DNA from: JBBFMJ01 sp037441225
Lineage (GTDB): Bacteria; Acidobacteriota; Thermoanaerobaculia; UBA2201
DNA length: 64,000 nt
Assembly: GCA_037441225.1 (NCBI GenBank)
Contig: JBBISU010000016.1
Coordinates: 8,039-72,038 of the forward strand
Direction of reading: 5' to 3'
The notes beneath the pieces are model-generated. The model saw only the letters and a list, made by a program, of their open reading frames with translations. It ran no database searches and was not told where the DNA came from. The position numbers and the translations under genes were made by a program. Of this stretch, positions 16,020-25,317 are shown piece after piece; positions within the stretch are counted from its first letter, which is position 1; the number at the start of each line of letters is the position of its first letter.

Positions 16020-18698
16020 TTAAACATTTCTACAAAGAGTACTATAAGGACAATATTCACATATTCTTTTATCCTTTGGTTTTGCTTCAAAAGGTATTGA
16101 TTTGTCAAAAATAATGTCTAAAAATTTCTTCAAATAATCTTCTCCAAGTTCTTTTGCATCCTCTACATTCTCTCTAATTTTTTTATCATAACCACTCTTT
16201 AAGGAATAAAAAAGGGCATCTGTTTTATCATATTCTAATTTATATAAACTTTTTAAAAAATATAAATAAATAACCATCTGGAAAGAACCAATTTTTTTTT
16301 GGAAATCTTCAAAACTTGAGGGATCTGCTATATCTTTTTTTTCTATAAAACTTTTAACTGAACCAGTTTTATAGTCCACTGCTCTATATTTATTATCAAT
16401 TTTGTCAATTCTGTCTATTCTTCCCTTAAATTTTACACCATTAAAAGAAATATTTTCTATATATTTTTCTACTTCAACAATTTCAAAAGGAACTGGAAAT
16501 GCCTCTTCATATTCTAAAAATTTTTCTATCCTTAAATTTATTAATTTTTTAAGTATTTTATTTTGTAAATTTTCTTTGAAGCCCTTTTCTTTAAAGACCT
16601 CATCAATTTTTTCATCTAAATTCTTTTTCATTTCTTCTAATTCTTTATATTTTACTTCCTTCCCAACATATTTTTTTTGTAATATTTCTAAGATAGAATG
16701 AATAATACTTCCATAGACCTTTGCTTCTACTTCTTCTTCCAGTTCTAAACTTTCTTGTAAATTTAAAATATCTTGAAAATAAAATTTCAAGGGACAAATT
16801 AAATAATTATCTATTGAACTGGCTGAAAAACCTTTTTTTTCTAAGTAATCCATTATCTCTTCACTTTTTTCTATCTTTAATGGTTCTTTTCTCTTTAAAG
16901 TTAAATTAAATTCCTTCCCTACCTCAAGATTAATTATTTTCCTTTCTTTTTTTTCCTTTTCCCATATTATCTGCTCTAAAAACCTGCTCCTTATATCTTC
17001 TTCTTCATTTTCTAAATAAAGTAAAGTGCAATTTTTACAGGAATTTATAAGGTGCAAAAAATGGTGTTTGTAAATCTCTTCTTCTTCTTTTGGTCCGGGG
17101 ATGCCCAAACTCTTTTTTATACTTAAAGGAATTATTGGATCAAAGGTTTCAATTGAGGGCAGAACTCCTTCATTTAAGTTTAATATAAAAACATTATCAA
17201 AGGAAAGAGTCCTTGTTTCAAGAAACCCCAAAACCTGCCATCCCCTTAATGGATGTCCTGTAAAATTTATTTTTAATTCTCTTAAAAAGTGGAGGAAAAT
17301 TTCAAATAATTCTTCTTTTTTAAAATTATGAAGACAAAAACTTGAGCTCTCTAAATCATATAAAAACTTATATATTGCCTCTAAATATTCATAAGAGAAG
17401 GGGTTTTTATAAACGAAGTTGCTCTCAGAAATTAAATCTAATAAATTAAATACTTTTTCACACAAATCCTTTAAATTTGAAGGATTTTCAAAGGGTAAGA
17501 TAAAATTTTTTATAATTTCTTTTACAAAATTTAAATTTTTAAGAGAATCTGAAATATTTTCAATATTTTTTATTAATTCTTCTTTTGAAACATAATAAAT
17601 ATTTTTGTCTATAAATTCTTTTTTTAATTTTTTAATTATTTTTAAATATTCAGAAAAATCTTTTGTCAGATTATAAATAAGAGGATCTGAAAGGAAATTT
17701 ATTGTTAAATTACTGTTATATTTTTCTTCTAATTTATTTATTTGTAAAGAAAATATATTTTCAATAAATTTATAAAAAGGTGAATATATTAAAGGATAAC
17801 CAAGGGAAATATTGAATTCCTTTTGAGGGAAATAACTTAAAACATTTTCAAGGATAGGAAGGAGTTCCCTTGACCTTGGAAGAACAATTGCAACTCCTTC
17901 ATCATCTTTGATTTTTTCAAGTTTTTCTTTTAGTTTTAGAATTTGAGAATGGGAAGAAGTGCAGGGAACTATATCTAAATTTTGTTCTTTTTTCATTTTA
18001 TTATGGATTATTTTAAAGGAATTATTAAAGTCAATATCAAAACCCTCCAAATAAAGTTCCAAATTATCAAAATTTTTTATTTTTTTCAAAATTTCTTTTT
18101 CTGATTTTGTAAGTCCTGGTGGAACAACAAAATATATTTTTTCAAAATCTTTTAATTTTTCAAAATTGCCATTTTTTGATGCCAATTTATAAGCCATACC
18201 TCTTGTAATAAATTTTTTATTATTTAACTCTTCTAAAAATTCTTTATATACTTCTGGGAAAAATTCAAAAAATGATTTTTCTTCTAAGGAAACATATTTT
18301 TTTATACTTTCATACTCAACTAATTCCATTTGGATTTTTTCAAAGGAATCCAAAAAAGAAGAAGCCCAGGATATAGCAACAAGGGGTTTTTCATAAATTT
18401 TTTTTAAAGTTTTATGTTTTTTAAAGATATTTAAAATTATATACAAAAGATCAAAATTATTTGAAAAATTTTCCACTCCTGATAAGTGGCATATAAACAA
18501 ATCCATATCAAAATAAACTGGTGAATAAAAAGGTTTTTTTAATTCTTTTGATAAAATTTTTTCTATGAAAAATTTAGGCCTTTTATGTGGGAAGATAATT
18601 AATGCCTTTGAAAAGTCATTACCTTTAAAATCATTTATTAAATCTTTTGATATTATTTCAGGAAAATTTGCACCAAAATTATATTTTTTTTCATTCAT
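16020..18698 (-). CDS. AddB-like helicase-fold nuclease subunit
   Basis: An 892-residue protein. No Walker A motif is visible at the N terminus, as expected for an inactivated AddB-type helicase fold. TRTLSFDNVFILNLNEGVLP near residue 500 is a conserved helicase-like strand. The C terminus is a PD-(D/E)XK nuclease with FKGRIDRIDK and AVDYKTGSVKSF. Cysteines in YLICPLKFYF and the terminal CEYCPYSTLC would hold a 4Fe-4S cluster that pins the nuclease, as in AddB. It forms a two-gene operon with the UvrD-type partner (8-base overlap). Together they should process double-strand breaks for RecA. A Chi site cannot be inferred. Confidence 0.82.
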   Translation of the reverse strand: MNEKKYNFGANFPEIISKDLINDFKGNDFSKALIIFPHKRPKFFIEKILSKELKKPFYSPVYFDMDLFICHLSGVENFSNNFDLLYIILNIFKKHKTLKKIYEKPLVAISWASSFLDSFEKIQMELVEYESIKKYVSLEEKSFFEFFPEVYKEFLEELNNKKFITRGMAYKLASKNGNFEKLKDFEKIYFVVPPGLTKSEKEILKKIKNFDNLELYLEGFDIDFNNSFKIIHNKMKKEQNLDIVPCTSSHSQILKLKEKLEKIKDDEGVAIVLPRSRELLPILENVLSYFPQKEFNISLGYPLIYSPFYKFIENIFSLQINKLEEKYNSNLTINFLSDPLIYNLTKDFSEYLKIIKKLKKEFIDKNIYYVSKEELIKNIENISDSLKNLNFVKEIIKNFILPFENPSNLKDLCEKVFNLLDLISESNFVYKNPFSYEYLEAIYKFLYDLESSSFCLHNFKKEELFEIFLHFLRELKINFTGHPLRGWQVLGFLETRTLSFDNVFILNLNEGVLPSIETFDPIIPLSIKKSLGIPGPKEEEEIYKHHFLHLINSCKNCTLLYLENEEEDIRSRFLEQIIWEKEKKERKIINLEVGKEFNLTLKRKEPLKIEKSEEIMDYLEKKGFSASSIDNYLICPLKFYFQDILNLQESLELEEEVEAKVYGSIIHSILEILQKKYVGKEVKYKELEEMKKNLDEKIDEVFKEKGFKENLQNKILKKLINLRIEKFLEYEEAFPVPFEIVEVEKYIENISFNGVKFKGRIDRIDKIDNKYRAVDYKTGSVKSFIEKKDIADPSSFEDFQKKIGSFQMVIYLYFLKSLYKLEYDKTDALFYSLKSGYDKKIRENVEDAKELGEDYLKKFLDIIFDKSIPFEAKPKDKRICEYCPYSTLCRNV

Positions 18699-21567
18699 TT
18701 ATTTTCAAGACCTCCTCATTTTCAAAGTAAAGTATAAAACCCTCTATTTCTTTTTTCTCTATTTCTTTAATTATTTTTATATACTTTTTAATTTGTTTAA
18801 TATGGCTATCCTCTTTTCCACCAAATTTAAAATCAATCACCTGTATTTTATCTTTAAACTTAATTATCAAATCAACCCTGTAAATATCTCCATTTTCATC
18901 AACGATTTCCTTTTCAAATTCCTTACTTATAAAATTTTCTGGAAATAAAATTTTTAAAAAATTTTTTGGAATTTCTTCATATTTTCTACATTCTATTTTT
19001 TTATGCTTTTCAATCCCTTCCTTTATCTTTTTATGCCTCTCCATATCTTTATAAATCTTTAAATCAACAAATTCCCTTGAAAGCTTTTTTGCCCAATTTT
19101 CCTTTATTTGACAGAAGATATTCTTCTTTTCTTCCTTTGGTTTTTTTTCTTCCTTTTTCTTTGAAAGTTTTCCAAATTCAATATTTTCTTTACTTATAGG
19201 AAAATAGTAACCCTTTTTAAGATTTGGAACTATTATATACAATGCTTCTTTTGCCCTTGTTAAAGCAACATAAAGGGTGTTCATTTCATCAATTATATAT
19301 TTTGTATGTTCAGCTTTATATATATAATCTAAATTTTCAAATTCCTTTGCTTTATCTTTATTAAAATGTAAAGGATATATAAAATCTTTTTTTTCCTCAT
19401 AAAATGTAGCTTGATTTGATGTAAATTTATTAATTTTTAAGAAGGGAAGGAGAACAACAGGAAACTCCAATCCCTTTGCTTTATGGATTGTCATAATTTT
19501 AATTGCATTACTTGTTTCTGGAAATAAAACAGTGGGCTCTTGATTTTCATTCTTTATTTTTGATACAATCTCATCTAATTTAAAAAGCCCTTCCTCCTGA
19601 CAATTTAAAACATATTCTAAGAAAGCATAAAAAAAGCCCTCTTCTTCATTAAAATTTTTTAAAACATCAAAGGTCCCAAAGAATTTTGAAACAATTTCAT
19701 AAGGGCTTAAGATATTTGCAAAAGAAATCAAATCTTTTAAATATTTTTCATAAAGATCACTGAAATCTTTTTTAAAGGAGTAATATAAATTATAATTGCT
19801 TTTGCTTTTTGATAAATCAAAGATAAACTTTTGCCATTTTTCAACTTTTGTATTTGTTTTTTTTGTAAAAATATCACCAAATAAAAAAGAAGCAAAACTC
19901 AAATTGTCATCTCTGTTGCTTAAAAAACTTAAAAAAGAGAGGGTTTCAATAATCCTTTCGCAGGATAGAATACCCAAAGCAGAAGGGGAAATTGCAGGAA
20001 TATCTTTTTCTAAGAGATAACTTAAAATATTTCTTGCTTCGCTATTAGACCTTACTAAAATTGTTATATCATCTAAATTAAAATTTTTTAATATTTCTCC
20101 TTTAAGCAAATCTATTAAGTAATAAATAATTTCTTCTTCTACTTCTTCTTTATTGTTTTCTTCTTTTGGCATTAAATCAACCCTTACATAGCCCCCTTTC
20201 TTTTTTTCTGTTTTACTATTCTTTATAATTTCAAAATGCTTTTTCAATTCTTCAAGAAATATCTCTTCTTTTGAAAAAACTTTTTCCAAATTTTCTTCTG
20301 AAAAAACATTCTTAACAAAATCAATTATTTCTTTGCAGGATCTGTAATTTATATTTAGATTTTCAATCCTTGGCTTAATTATATTTGCAAACTCTTCCTT
20401 TGGCTTATCAAAAATTTTGTAATCCCCACCCCTGAAACTATAAATTGCTTGCTTTTTATCACCAATATAAAAAGAAGTTCCACCTTCTGATAAGGTTTCT
20501 TCAATCAAGGGCTTTAAAATATCCCATTGAAAAGGTGAGGTATCCTGAAATTCATCAATTAAAAAGTGTTTTATCTTTTCGCCTATAAAGATATATTTTA
20601 AGGGATATTCTAAATTTTCAACCTTTTCCCTTAAAACTCTGCTCAAATAATCAAGGGTAATTGTATTTTCTTTATTTAAATAATTAGAAAAAAATTCTTT
20701 AAAACCTTTATAAATATTATTACTTGGAAATTTTGCTGTTTTAATTTCTAAGAAGTCATATTCTTTTTTTAATTCTTCTGCTTTTTTTGCCTCTTTTTTA
20801 TCTTTATATTGTATTAAAAAATTCAAATTTATTTCTGAAAGCTTAAGATTGCCCCTTAAATAATTTTGAATCTTTTCTTGAGATATTTCTTTAAAAACTT
20901 CTATCCCTAAATTGTTCAATATTTTTTTTACCTCTTCATCTTTTTTATAAATTTCCCCCTCATTATCTTCAAATTTTAAATTTTTCCCAGTTTTCCTTTC
21001 AATTTTTAACAATTTATCAATTTCTTCCTTTATTTTGCTATAGAAATCCCAACTCATTTTCTTATCAAAAAAATAAATCTTTTCAAAATATTTTAAAAAT
21101 TCCTCTTCTTCTTTTGTCTTTTCTTTAACGCTGTCCAGATATGCCTTTAAAGAAAGATCTAAATAAATTTCATCGGATAAGCTTATTTCTGGGTGGGGGG
21201 GTAGTTTGAAATCCAATGTAAAATTTTTGGCAAGTAAACTTAAAAAAGAATCAATTGTTGTAATTCTAAAATTGTGATAGTTATAAAGAATTTCTTCTAA
21301 TTTTTCCTTAGCCAAATCTTGGTCAAATTTATTTAAATCTCCAATTTCTTCAGGGATATTTAATGAAATTTTTTTAAGGAAGTTTAAAATTTTTACTTTC
21401 ATTTCATTTGTTGCCTTGTTTGTAAAAGTTATTGCAACTATACTTTCTGGTTTTTCTTTTTCAATTATTTTTAAGTATCTTAAGGCAAGGTTTGTTGTTT
21501 TTCCTGTCCCTGCTGATGCCTCAATACATAAAAGTTCTGGATTAGTTTTAATTTCATATATATTCAT
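18691..21567 (-). CDS. AddA-like UvrD-family helicase-nuclease
   Basis: About 958 residues, the ATP-driven subunit of a RecBCD/AddAB-type enzyme. Walker A is ASAGTGKTTNLALRY near the N terminus, Walker B is FLIDEFQDTSPFQWDIL, and GDKKQAIYSFRGGDYKIF is helicase motif III/IV. KAKGLEFPVVLLP and YVALTRAKEALYI are motifs V and VI. The C terminus carries a second nuclease domain (YRVDLIIKF then VIDFKFGG). I start at the ATG at 21567; a GTG 18 bases further upstream overlaps the -10 box. It has the best promoter in the window. It overlaps the addB-like gene by 8 bases. Confidence 0.85.
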   Translation of the reverse strand: MNIYEIKTNPELLCIEASAGTGKTTNLALRYLKIIEKEKPESIVAITFTNKATNEMKVKILNFLKKISLNIPEEIGDLNKFDQDLAKEKLEEILYNYHNFRITTIDSFLSLLAKNFTLDFKLPPHPEISLSDEIYLDLSLKAYLDSVKEKTKEEEEFLKYFEKIYFFDKKMSWDFYSKIKEEIDKLLKIERKTGKNLKFEDNEGEIYKKDEEVKKILNNLGIEVFKEISQEKIQNYLRGNLKLSEINLNFLIQYKDKKEAKKAEELKKEYDFLEIKTAKFPSNNIYKGFKEFFSNYLNKENTITLDYLSRVLREKVENLEYPLKYIFIGEKIKHFLIDEFQDTSPFQWDILKPLIEETLSEGGTSFYIGDKKQAIYSFRGGDYKIFDKPKEEFANIIKPRIENLNINYRSCKEIIDFVKNVFSEENLEKVFSKEEIFLEELKKHFEIIKNSKTEKKKGGYVRVDLMPKEENNKEEVEEEIIYYLIDLLKGEILKNFNLDDITILVRSNSEARNILSYLLEKDIPAISPSALGILSCERIIETLSFLSFLSNRDDNLSFASFLFGDIFTKKTNTKVEKWQKFIFDLSKSKSNYNLYYSFKKDFSDLYEKYLKDLISFANILSPYEIVSKFFGTFDVLKNFNEEEGFFYAFLEYVLNCQEEGLFKLDEIVSKIKNENQEPTVLFPETSNAIKIMTIHKAKGLEFPVVLLPFLKINKFTSNQATFYEEKKDFIYPLHFNKDKAKEFENLDYIYKAEHTKYIIDEMNTLYVALTRAKEALYIIVPNLKKGYYFPISKENIEFGKLSKKKEEKKPKEEKKNIFCQIKENWAKKLSREFVDLKIYKDMERHKKIKEGIEKHKKIECRKYEEIPKNFLKILFPENFISKEFEKEIVDENGDIYRVDLIIKFKDKIQVIDFKFGGKEDSHIKQIKKYIKIIKEIEKKEIEGFILYFENEEVLKINE

Positions 21568-21576
21568 AATATATAT

Positions 21577-21605
21577 ATTATACACTGTTTTTTAAATTTT
21601 GTCAA
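21577..21605 (-). promoter_or_regulatory. consensus sigma-70 promoter of the addAB-like operon
   Basis: TTGACA (21605-21600), exactly 17 bases, TATAAT (21582-21577): a perfect consensus. The -10 ends 9 bases before the ATG at 21567, with no ribosome binding site. Confidence 0.75.
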
Positions 21606-21687
21606 TCAGAAAAAAAATTTTACAAAAGATTTGTCAGTATTTAATTGATATATCTAAGGATGATTTAATAAAAAATTTTTAAAATTT

Positions 21688-21990
21688 TCAAAAATTTGCC
21701 AAAATTTCTTCCTTTAATTTATCTATTGGCAAAGGATAATATATAATTTTTTTGCAATACTTGCAGCCCCCAATGAGCCAGAACCTTCCATATAATGTTT
21801 CAAAAGGGTAAAGTTTTATTTCCAAATCTTTTTTCTGGTTTTCACAGAAATGTTTTGCTGTCTCTTTTTGGTTTGTTTCCTCACAATAACTTTTCCAGAA
21901 AGACCTTACCTCAAAAATTCCATTGGTATAATAACCAATTTCATTTTTTACAATCAAATCAATAACGCCATTTTTGCTTAAATATTCCAT
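21688..21990 (-). CDS. small Cys-containing hypothetical protein
   Basis: A 100-residue protein that I do not recognise. It has Cys residues in KSYCEETNQ, HFCENQ and a CKYCKK pair near residue 77, so it might bind a metal, though the spacing matches no zinc ribbon I know. No signal peptide is present. It has a good extended -10 promoter (TGCTATAAT) ending 6 bases before the ATG, which argues that it is a real gene. It stands between the addA-like gene and the divergent CheY-like gene. Confidence 0.55.
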   Translation of the reverse strand: MEYLSKNGVIDLIVKNEIGYYTNGIFEVRSFWKSYCEETNQKETAKHFCENQKKDLEIKLYPFETLYGRFWLIGGCKYCKKIIYYPLPIDKLKEEILANF

Positions 21991-21996
21991 AAAAAT

Positions 21997-22005
21997 ATTA
22001 TAGCA
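21997..22005 (-). promoter_or_regulatory. extended -10 promoter of the 100-residue protein gene
   Basis: TGCTATAAT, with TATAAT at 22002-21997 and 6 bases to the ATG at 21990. No ribosome binding site. Confidence 0.6.
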
Positions 22006-22036
22006 TAAAAAGTTTTTATTTTTTTAAATTTTCAGG

Positions 22037-22042
22037 TATAAT
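22037..22042 (+). promoter_or_regulatory. -10 box of the CheY-like gene
   Basis: TATAAT ends 8 bases before the ATG at 22051. TAAGGA lies within those 8 bases, so the mRNA would have a leader of two bases at most or initiate from a different promoter. Confidence 0.4.
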
Positions 22043-22050
22043 GTAAGGAT

Positions 22051-22398
22051 ATGAAAAAGCTTTTGATTGTAGAAGATGAAATGTTACAAGGGCAAATATT
22101 AAAGGAAGAATTAGAAGAAGAAGGGTATGAAGTTGATTTGGTTTCCTCTGGTAAGGAAGCTCTTGAGAAGGTAGATGTTGTAAATTATAATTGTATAATT
22201 TTGGATATTTATCTTCCTGGTATGGATGGTCTTGAAACAATGGGAAGGATTTTAAGTAAAAACAGGCAGGTTCCAGTAATTCTTTATACTGCTTACTCCA
22301 GTTATCAAGATAACTTCTTATCTTGGGCTGCAGATGCATATTTGATTAAATCTTCTGATTTGACTGAGCTTAAAGAGGCAATAAAAAAGTTAACTTAA
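22051..22398 (+). CDS. single-domain response regulator (CheY-like)
   Basis: A 115-residue receiver domain with no output domain. The acidic pair is in LLIVEDEML, the phospho-acceptor Asp in CIILDIYLPGMDGLE (near residue 52), the conserved Thr in ILYTAYSS and the Lys in YLIKSSDLTEL. It would be phosphorylated by a histidine kinase and act through protein contacts. The PAS/GAF kinase gene, two genes away on the other strand, is a candidate partner, but the genes do not form an operon. Its 3' end overlaps the end of glgC by 9 bases. Confidence 0.92.
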   Translation: MKKLLIVEDEMLQGQILKEELEEEGYEVDLVSSGKEALEKVDVVNYNCIILDIYLPGMDGLETMGRILSKNRQVPVILYTAYSSYQDNFLSWAADAYLIKSSDLTELKEAIKKLT

Positions 22399-23604
22399 AG
22401 TTTTTTCTTCCAGTTTGAATCCCCTTGGAAGAACTACAATTCCTTCTTCTGTAATTGTAATTGGGAGCTTTTTCTTTGAAATTTCTTCCACAGAGATTAT
22501 AAAATTTTCAGGTACTTCAATCAATTTATCAAGTATAGCTTTATAAACCTTTGAATTTTTCCTAATAATACAATTTTCCATAACAATTGAATCTTGAATT
22601 ACGCAATCATTTTCAACAAAAACATTTGGACCTAAGATTGAATTTATTATTTTTGATTTTTTAATTTTACAACCACCAGAAATCATAGAATTTTTTATAT
22701 TGGAATTTTCAATCTCTGCTGGCGGATAAGGAGGGCTATAAGTATGCAAATACCAATTTGGAAAATGTAATGGAAAAGGGGGCTTTTTTGAAAGAAAAGA
22801 AATCTGTGTTTTATAGTAAGAATCAAGAGTTCCTATGTCCTGCCAGAAATTTGAAGAATCAGGGGAAGCATCTGTTAAAGAAAAAGCATAAACATTTTTT
22901 TCCTTTATTATTTCAGGGAAAATGTTTTTTCCAAAATCATGGCTTGAATTTTTTTTCCTTGAATCTTTTGCAACTGCTTCTGCCAAAATCCTTGTTTCAA
23001 AAACATAAACCCCCATATTTGCAAGACACTGGGATGGATCCCCTGGAATTGTTGGTGCTTCTGGTTCTTTTTCATAAAAAGCAATAACTTTTTTTTCTTT
23101 GTTTATTTCCATGACTCCAAATCTTTTTGCTTCTTTTTTGGGAACTGGAATTGCTGCAATTGTGGCATCTGCCTTTTTTTCTTCATGAAATTTAATCATT
23201 TTTCTATAATCCATTCTGTAAATATGGTCACCTGATAAAATTAAAACTATTAAAGGTTTTTCTCTTTCTAAGACATGTAAATTTTGAAAAATTGCATCTG
23301 CTGTACCCCTATACCATTCTCCTCCCATTCTCATAGGTGGAGGAAGTGTTATTAAAAATTCACCCAAAGGACCATGGAAAAAATTCCATCCTTGAACTAA
23401 ATGTCTTTCAAGGGATTCTGACCTGTATTGTGACAAAACAAAAATCTGCCTTATTCCACTGTTTAAACAATTAGATAATGTGAAGTCAATAATTCTATAA
23501 GAGCCAAGATAAGGAACTGCTGGTTTTGCCCTATACAATGTTAAAGGGAAAAGGCGCTCCCCCATACCACCTGCAAGAATAAAGGTTAATAGTTTATGCT
23601 TCAT
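22390..23604 (-). CDS. glgC: glucose-1-phosphate adenylyltransferase
   Basis: Makes ADP-glucose from ATP and glucose-1-phosphate, the committed step of bacterial glycogen synthesis. The 404-residue sequence shows the nucleotide-binding start ILAGGMGERLFPLTLYRAKP, the IIDFTLSNCLNSGI segment, GTADAIFQN and LSGDHIYRMDY with the catalytic Asp, followed by a left-handed beta-helix tail (IKNSMISGGCKIKKS repeats). GGAGGT precedes the ATG inside the end of the histidine kinase gene (11-base overlap), so the two are coupled. No glgA or glgB is nearby. Confidence 0.93.
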   Translation of the reverse strand: MKHKLLTFILAGGMGERLFPLTLYRAKPAVPYLGSYRIIDFTLSNCLNSGIRQIFVLSQYRSESLERHLVQGWNFFHGPLGEFLITLPPPMRMGGEWYRGTADAIFQNLHVLEREKPLIVLILSGDHIYRMDYRKMIKFHEEKKADATIAAIPVPKKEAKRFGVMEINKEKKVIAFYEKEPEAPTIPGDPSQCLANMGVYVFETRILAEAVAKDSRKKNSSHDFGKNIFPEIIKEKNVYAFSLTDASPDSSNFWQDIGTLDSYYKTQISFLSKKPPFPLHFPNWYLHTYSPPYPPAEIENSNIKNSMISGGCKIKKSKIINSILGPNVFVENDCVIQDSIVMENCIIRKNSKVYKAILDKLIEVPENFIISVEEISKKKLPITITEEGIVVLPRGFKLEEKTLS

Positions 23605-25306
23605 TTTCTACCTCCTTATAAATTGGAAGTTCTATGAAAAAAGTTGTTCCTTCTCCTTCTTCACTTTCCACATATAATTGTCCCTGATGTTCTTTAACTA
23701 TTTTGCTTGCAATTGCAAGCCCCAAGCCAGAGCCAATTGAACTTGTTGAAAAAAAGGGCTCAAAAATCTTTTCTCTAAACTTTGCTGGGATTCCGGGACC
23801 ATTATCTTTTACAGAAATCCTTTCCCAATTACTATCAATTTGGACTACCTCAATTATAACTTCACCACCTTTTGTAAGAACATTCATTGCATTTCTAAAC
23901 AGATTTAAAAAGACATGGCGGATTTGATCTGGATCTGCTTTGCAAGGTGGTATATTCTCTTGAAAATATGTTCTTATATTTATTGCTCTATCATTGAATT
24001 CATCTTCCATAAAATAAATCAAATCTTGAATTGCTTCTTTTAAATTTATTGGTTTAAATCTTGGTTTTGGCTGGGAAGAAAAGCTTAAAAGATCCTGAAG
24101 TAATCTTTCCAATCTTCTTATTTCTTTTTCCATTGCTTCAACTTTTTTCAAATCCTTTTCTTCTAAATTTTTAATTTTTCTAACCTTTGAGGCAAGCATT
24201 CCAATTGTTACAAGAGGATTTCTTATTTCATGAGCAATTTGAGAAGAAAGCTCCCCAATTGCAGAAAGCCTTTCTGCTTTTACTAATCTTTCTTTTGATT
24301 CCCTCAAACTTTTTAATGTCTCTTCCAATATATTTGTTTTTTCTTCTAAGTTTTCAAACATCATAGAGTTTACAAGGGCAGAAGTTGCTTCTTGTGCAAA
24401 TGCATTTAATGATTTTACAAGTTTTTCATCTACAGGGTCTTGAGAAAAAGCGTGGTCCGCAATAAGTATTCCTATATTTCCCATTGCAGAATTTAAAGGA
24501 ATTAGGACAGCCCTTCTGGCATTCAAATAGTCCAAACTTTTGAAGGAAAGCCCCTCTGGAATTTTATCTCTTGTTAAGTTCAAAATTATGTTTTGATTAT
24601 ATGCCCAAATAACTACATCTTTTTCATCATTTAAAGATATTTTTAAATTTTTAACTAACTTTGTAATAGGTGCTTCTTCAAAGGCAGATTTATCAAAGTT
24701 TTGTAAAATTGATAAAAGAGATATGTCTTTTCCTTTTATCTCAGACCAAATCCTGAAAGCTTCTTCTGGATTTATAGGACCTACTGCAAAAGCACCTTCA
24801 AGGGAATCTTCCTTTTGTAATAATATAAAAGCTCTATGAAAACCAAGCCCTTGATGGGAAGTTACTGCTGTAAGGATTGTATGGACTACTTCTTCAATAT
24901 CCAAACTTCTATGGACAAGAGAAGAAATATAATGAAGAGCTTCCAATTCCTGGGTCTGTTTATATAATTCTTCCTCCAAACGGTAATATATTATGGCATA
25001 ATCTTCATTTAATTTTACCGTTTTGATGTAAACTGGGATCTCTTTGGCAGGACCATGGAAATGCATTGTTTCATAACTTTCTATGTTTCTTTTTACTTTT
25101 TCTATAGGGCAATCTTCTATTGGACAAGGGATTAAGAAATTGTGGAAAATTTCATGGCAGGGTTTCTCTTTTAATTGTTCTTTTGGTATTCTTAACATAT
25201 TTGATAAGGTTTCGTTTGCATCTATTATTTTAAAATCCTTCAAAGATATAATTGCCAAACCAATTGGGGCATTTTTACATATTTCATTTATGTATTTTTC
25301 AATCAT
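23594..25306 (-). CDS. PAS-GAF sensor histidine kinase
   Basis: A 570-residue cytoplasmic kinase without obvious membrane helices. Residues about 10-110 are a PAS domain (NAPIGLAIISLKDFKIIDAN) with a CPIEDC pair of cysteines. Residues about 125-320 are GAF-like. The phospho-acceptor His is in HEIRNPLVTIG near residue 358. The ATPase domain has NLFRNAMNVL (N box), DNGPGIPAKF (G1), FEPFFS and GSGLGLAIA (G2). It senses an unknown cytoplasmic signal; the Cys pair hints at redox or metal. AGGAGG lies just before the ATG at the end of era. It is co-transcribed with era upstream and glgC downstream. Confidence 0.88.
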   Translation of the reverse strand: MIEKYINEICKNAPIGLAIISLKDFKIIDANETLSNMLRIPKEQLKEKPCHEIFHNFLIPCPIEDCPIEKVKRNIESYETMHFHGPAKEIPVYIKTVKLNEDYAIIYYRLEEELYKQTQELEALHYISSLVHRSLDIEEVVHTILTAVTSHQGLGFHRAFILLQKEDSLEGAFAVGPINPEEAFRIWSEIKGKDISLLSILQNFDKSAFEEAPITKLVKNLKISLNDEKDVVIWAYNQNIILNLTRDKIPEGLSFKSLDYLNARRAVLIPLNSAMGNIGILIADHAFSQDPVDEKLVKSLNAFAQEATSALVNSMMFENLEEKTNILEETLKSLRESKERLVKAERLSAIGELSSQIAHEIRNPLVTIGMLASKVRKIKNLEEKDLKKVEAMEKEIRRLERLLQDLLSFSSQPKPRFKPINLKEAIQDLIYFMEDEFNDRAINIRTYFQENIPPCKADPDQIRHVFLNLFRNAMNVLTKGGEVIIEVVQIDSNWERISVKDNGPGIPAKFREKIFEPFFSTSSIGSGLGLAIASKIVKEHQGQLYVESEEGEGTTFFIELPIYKEVENEA

Positions 25307-25317
25307 TTTTTTCCTCC

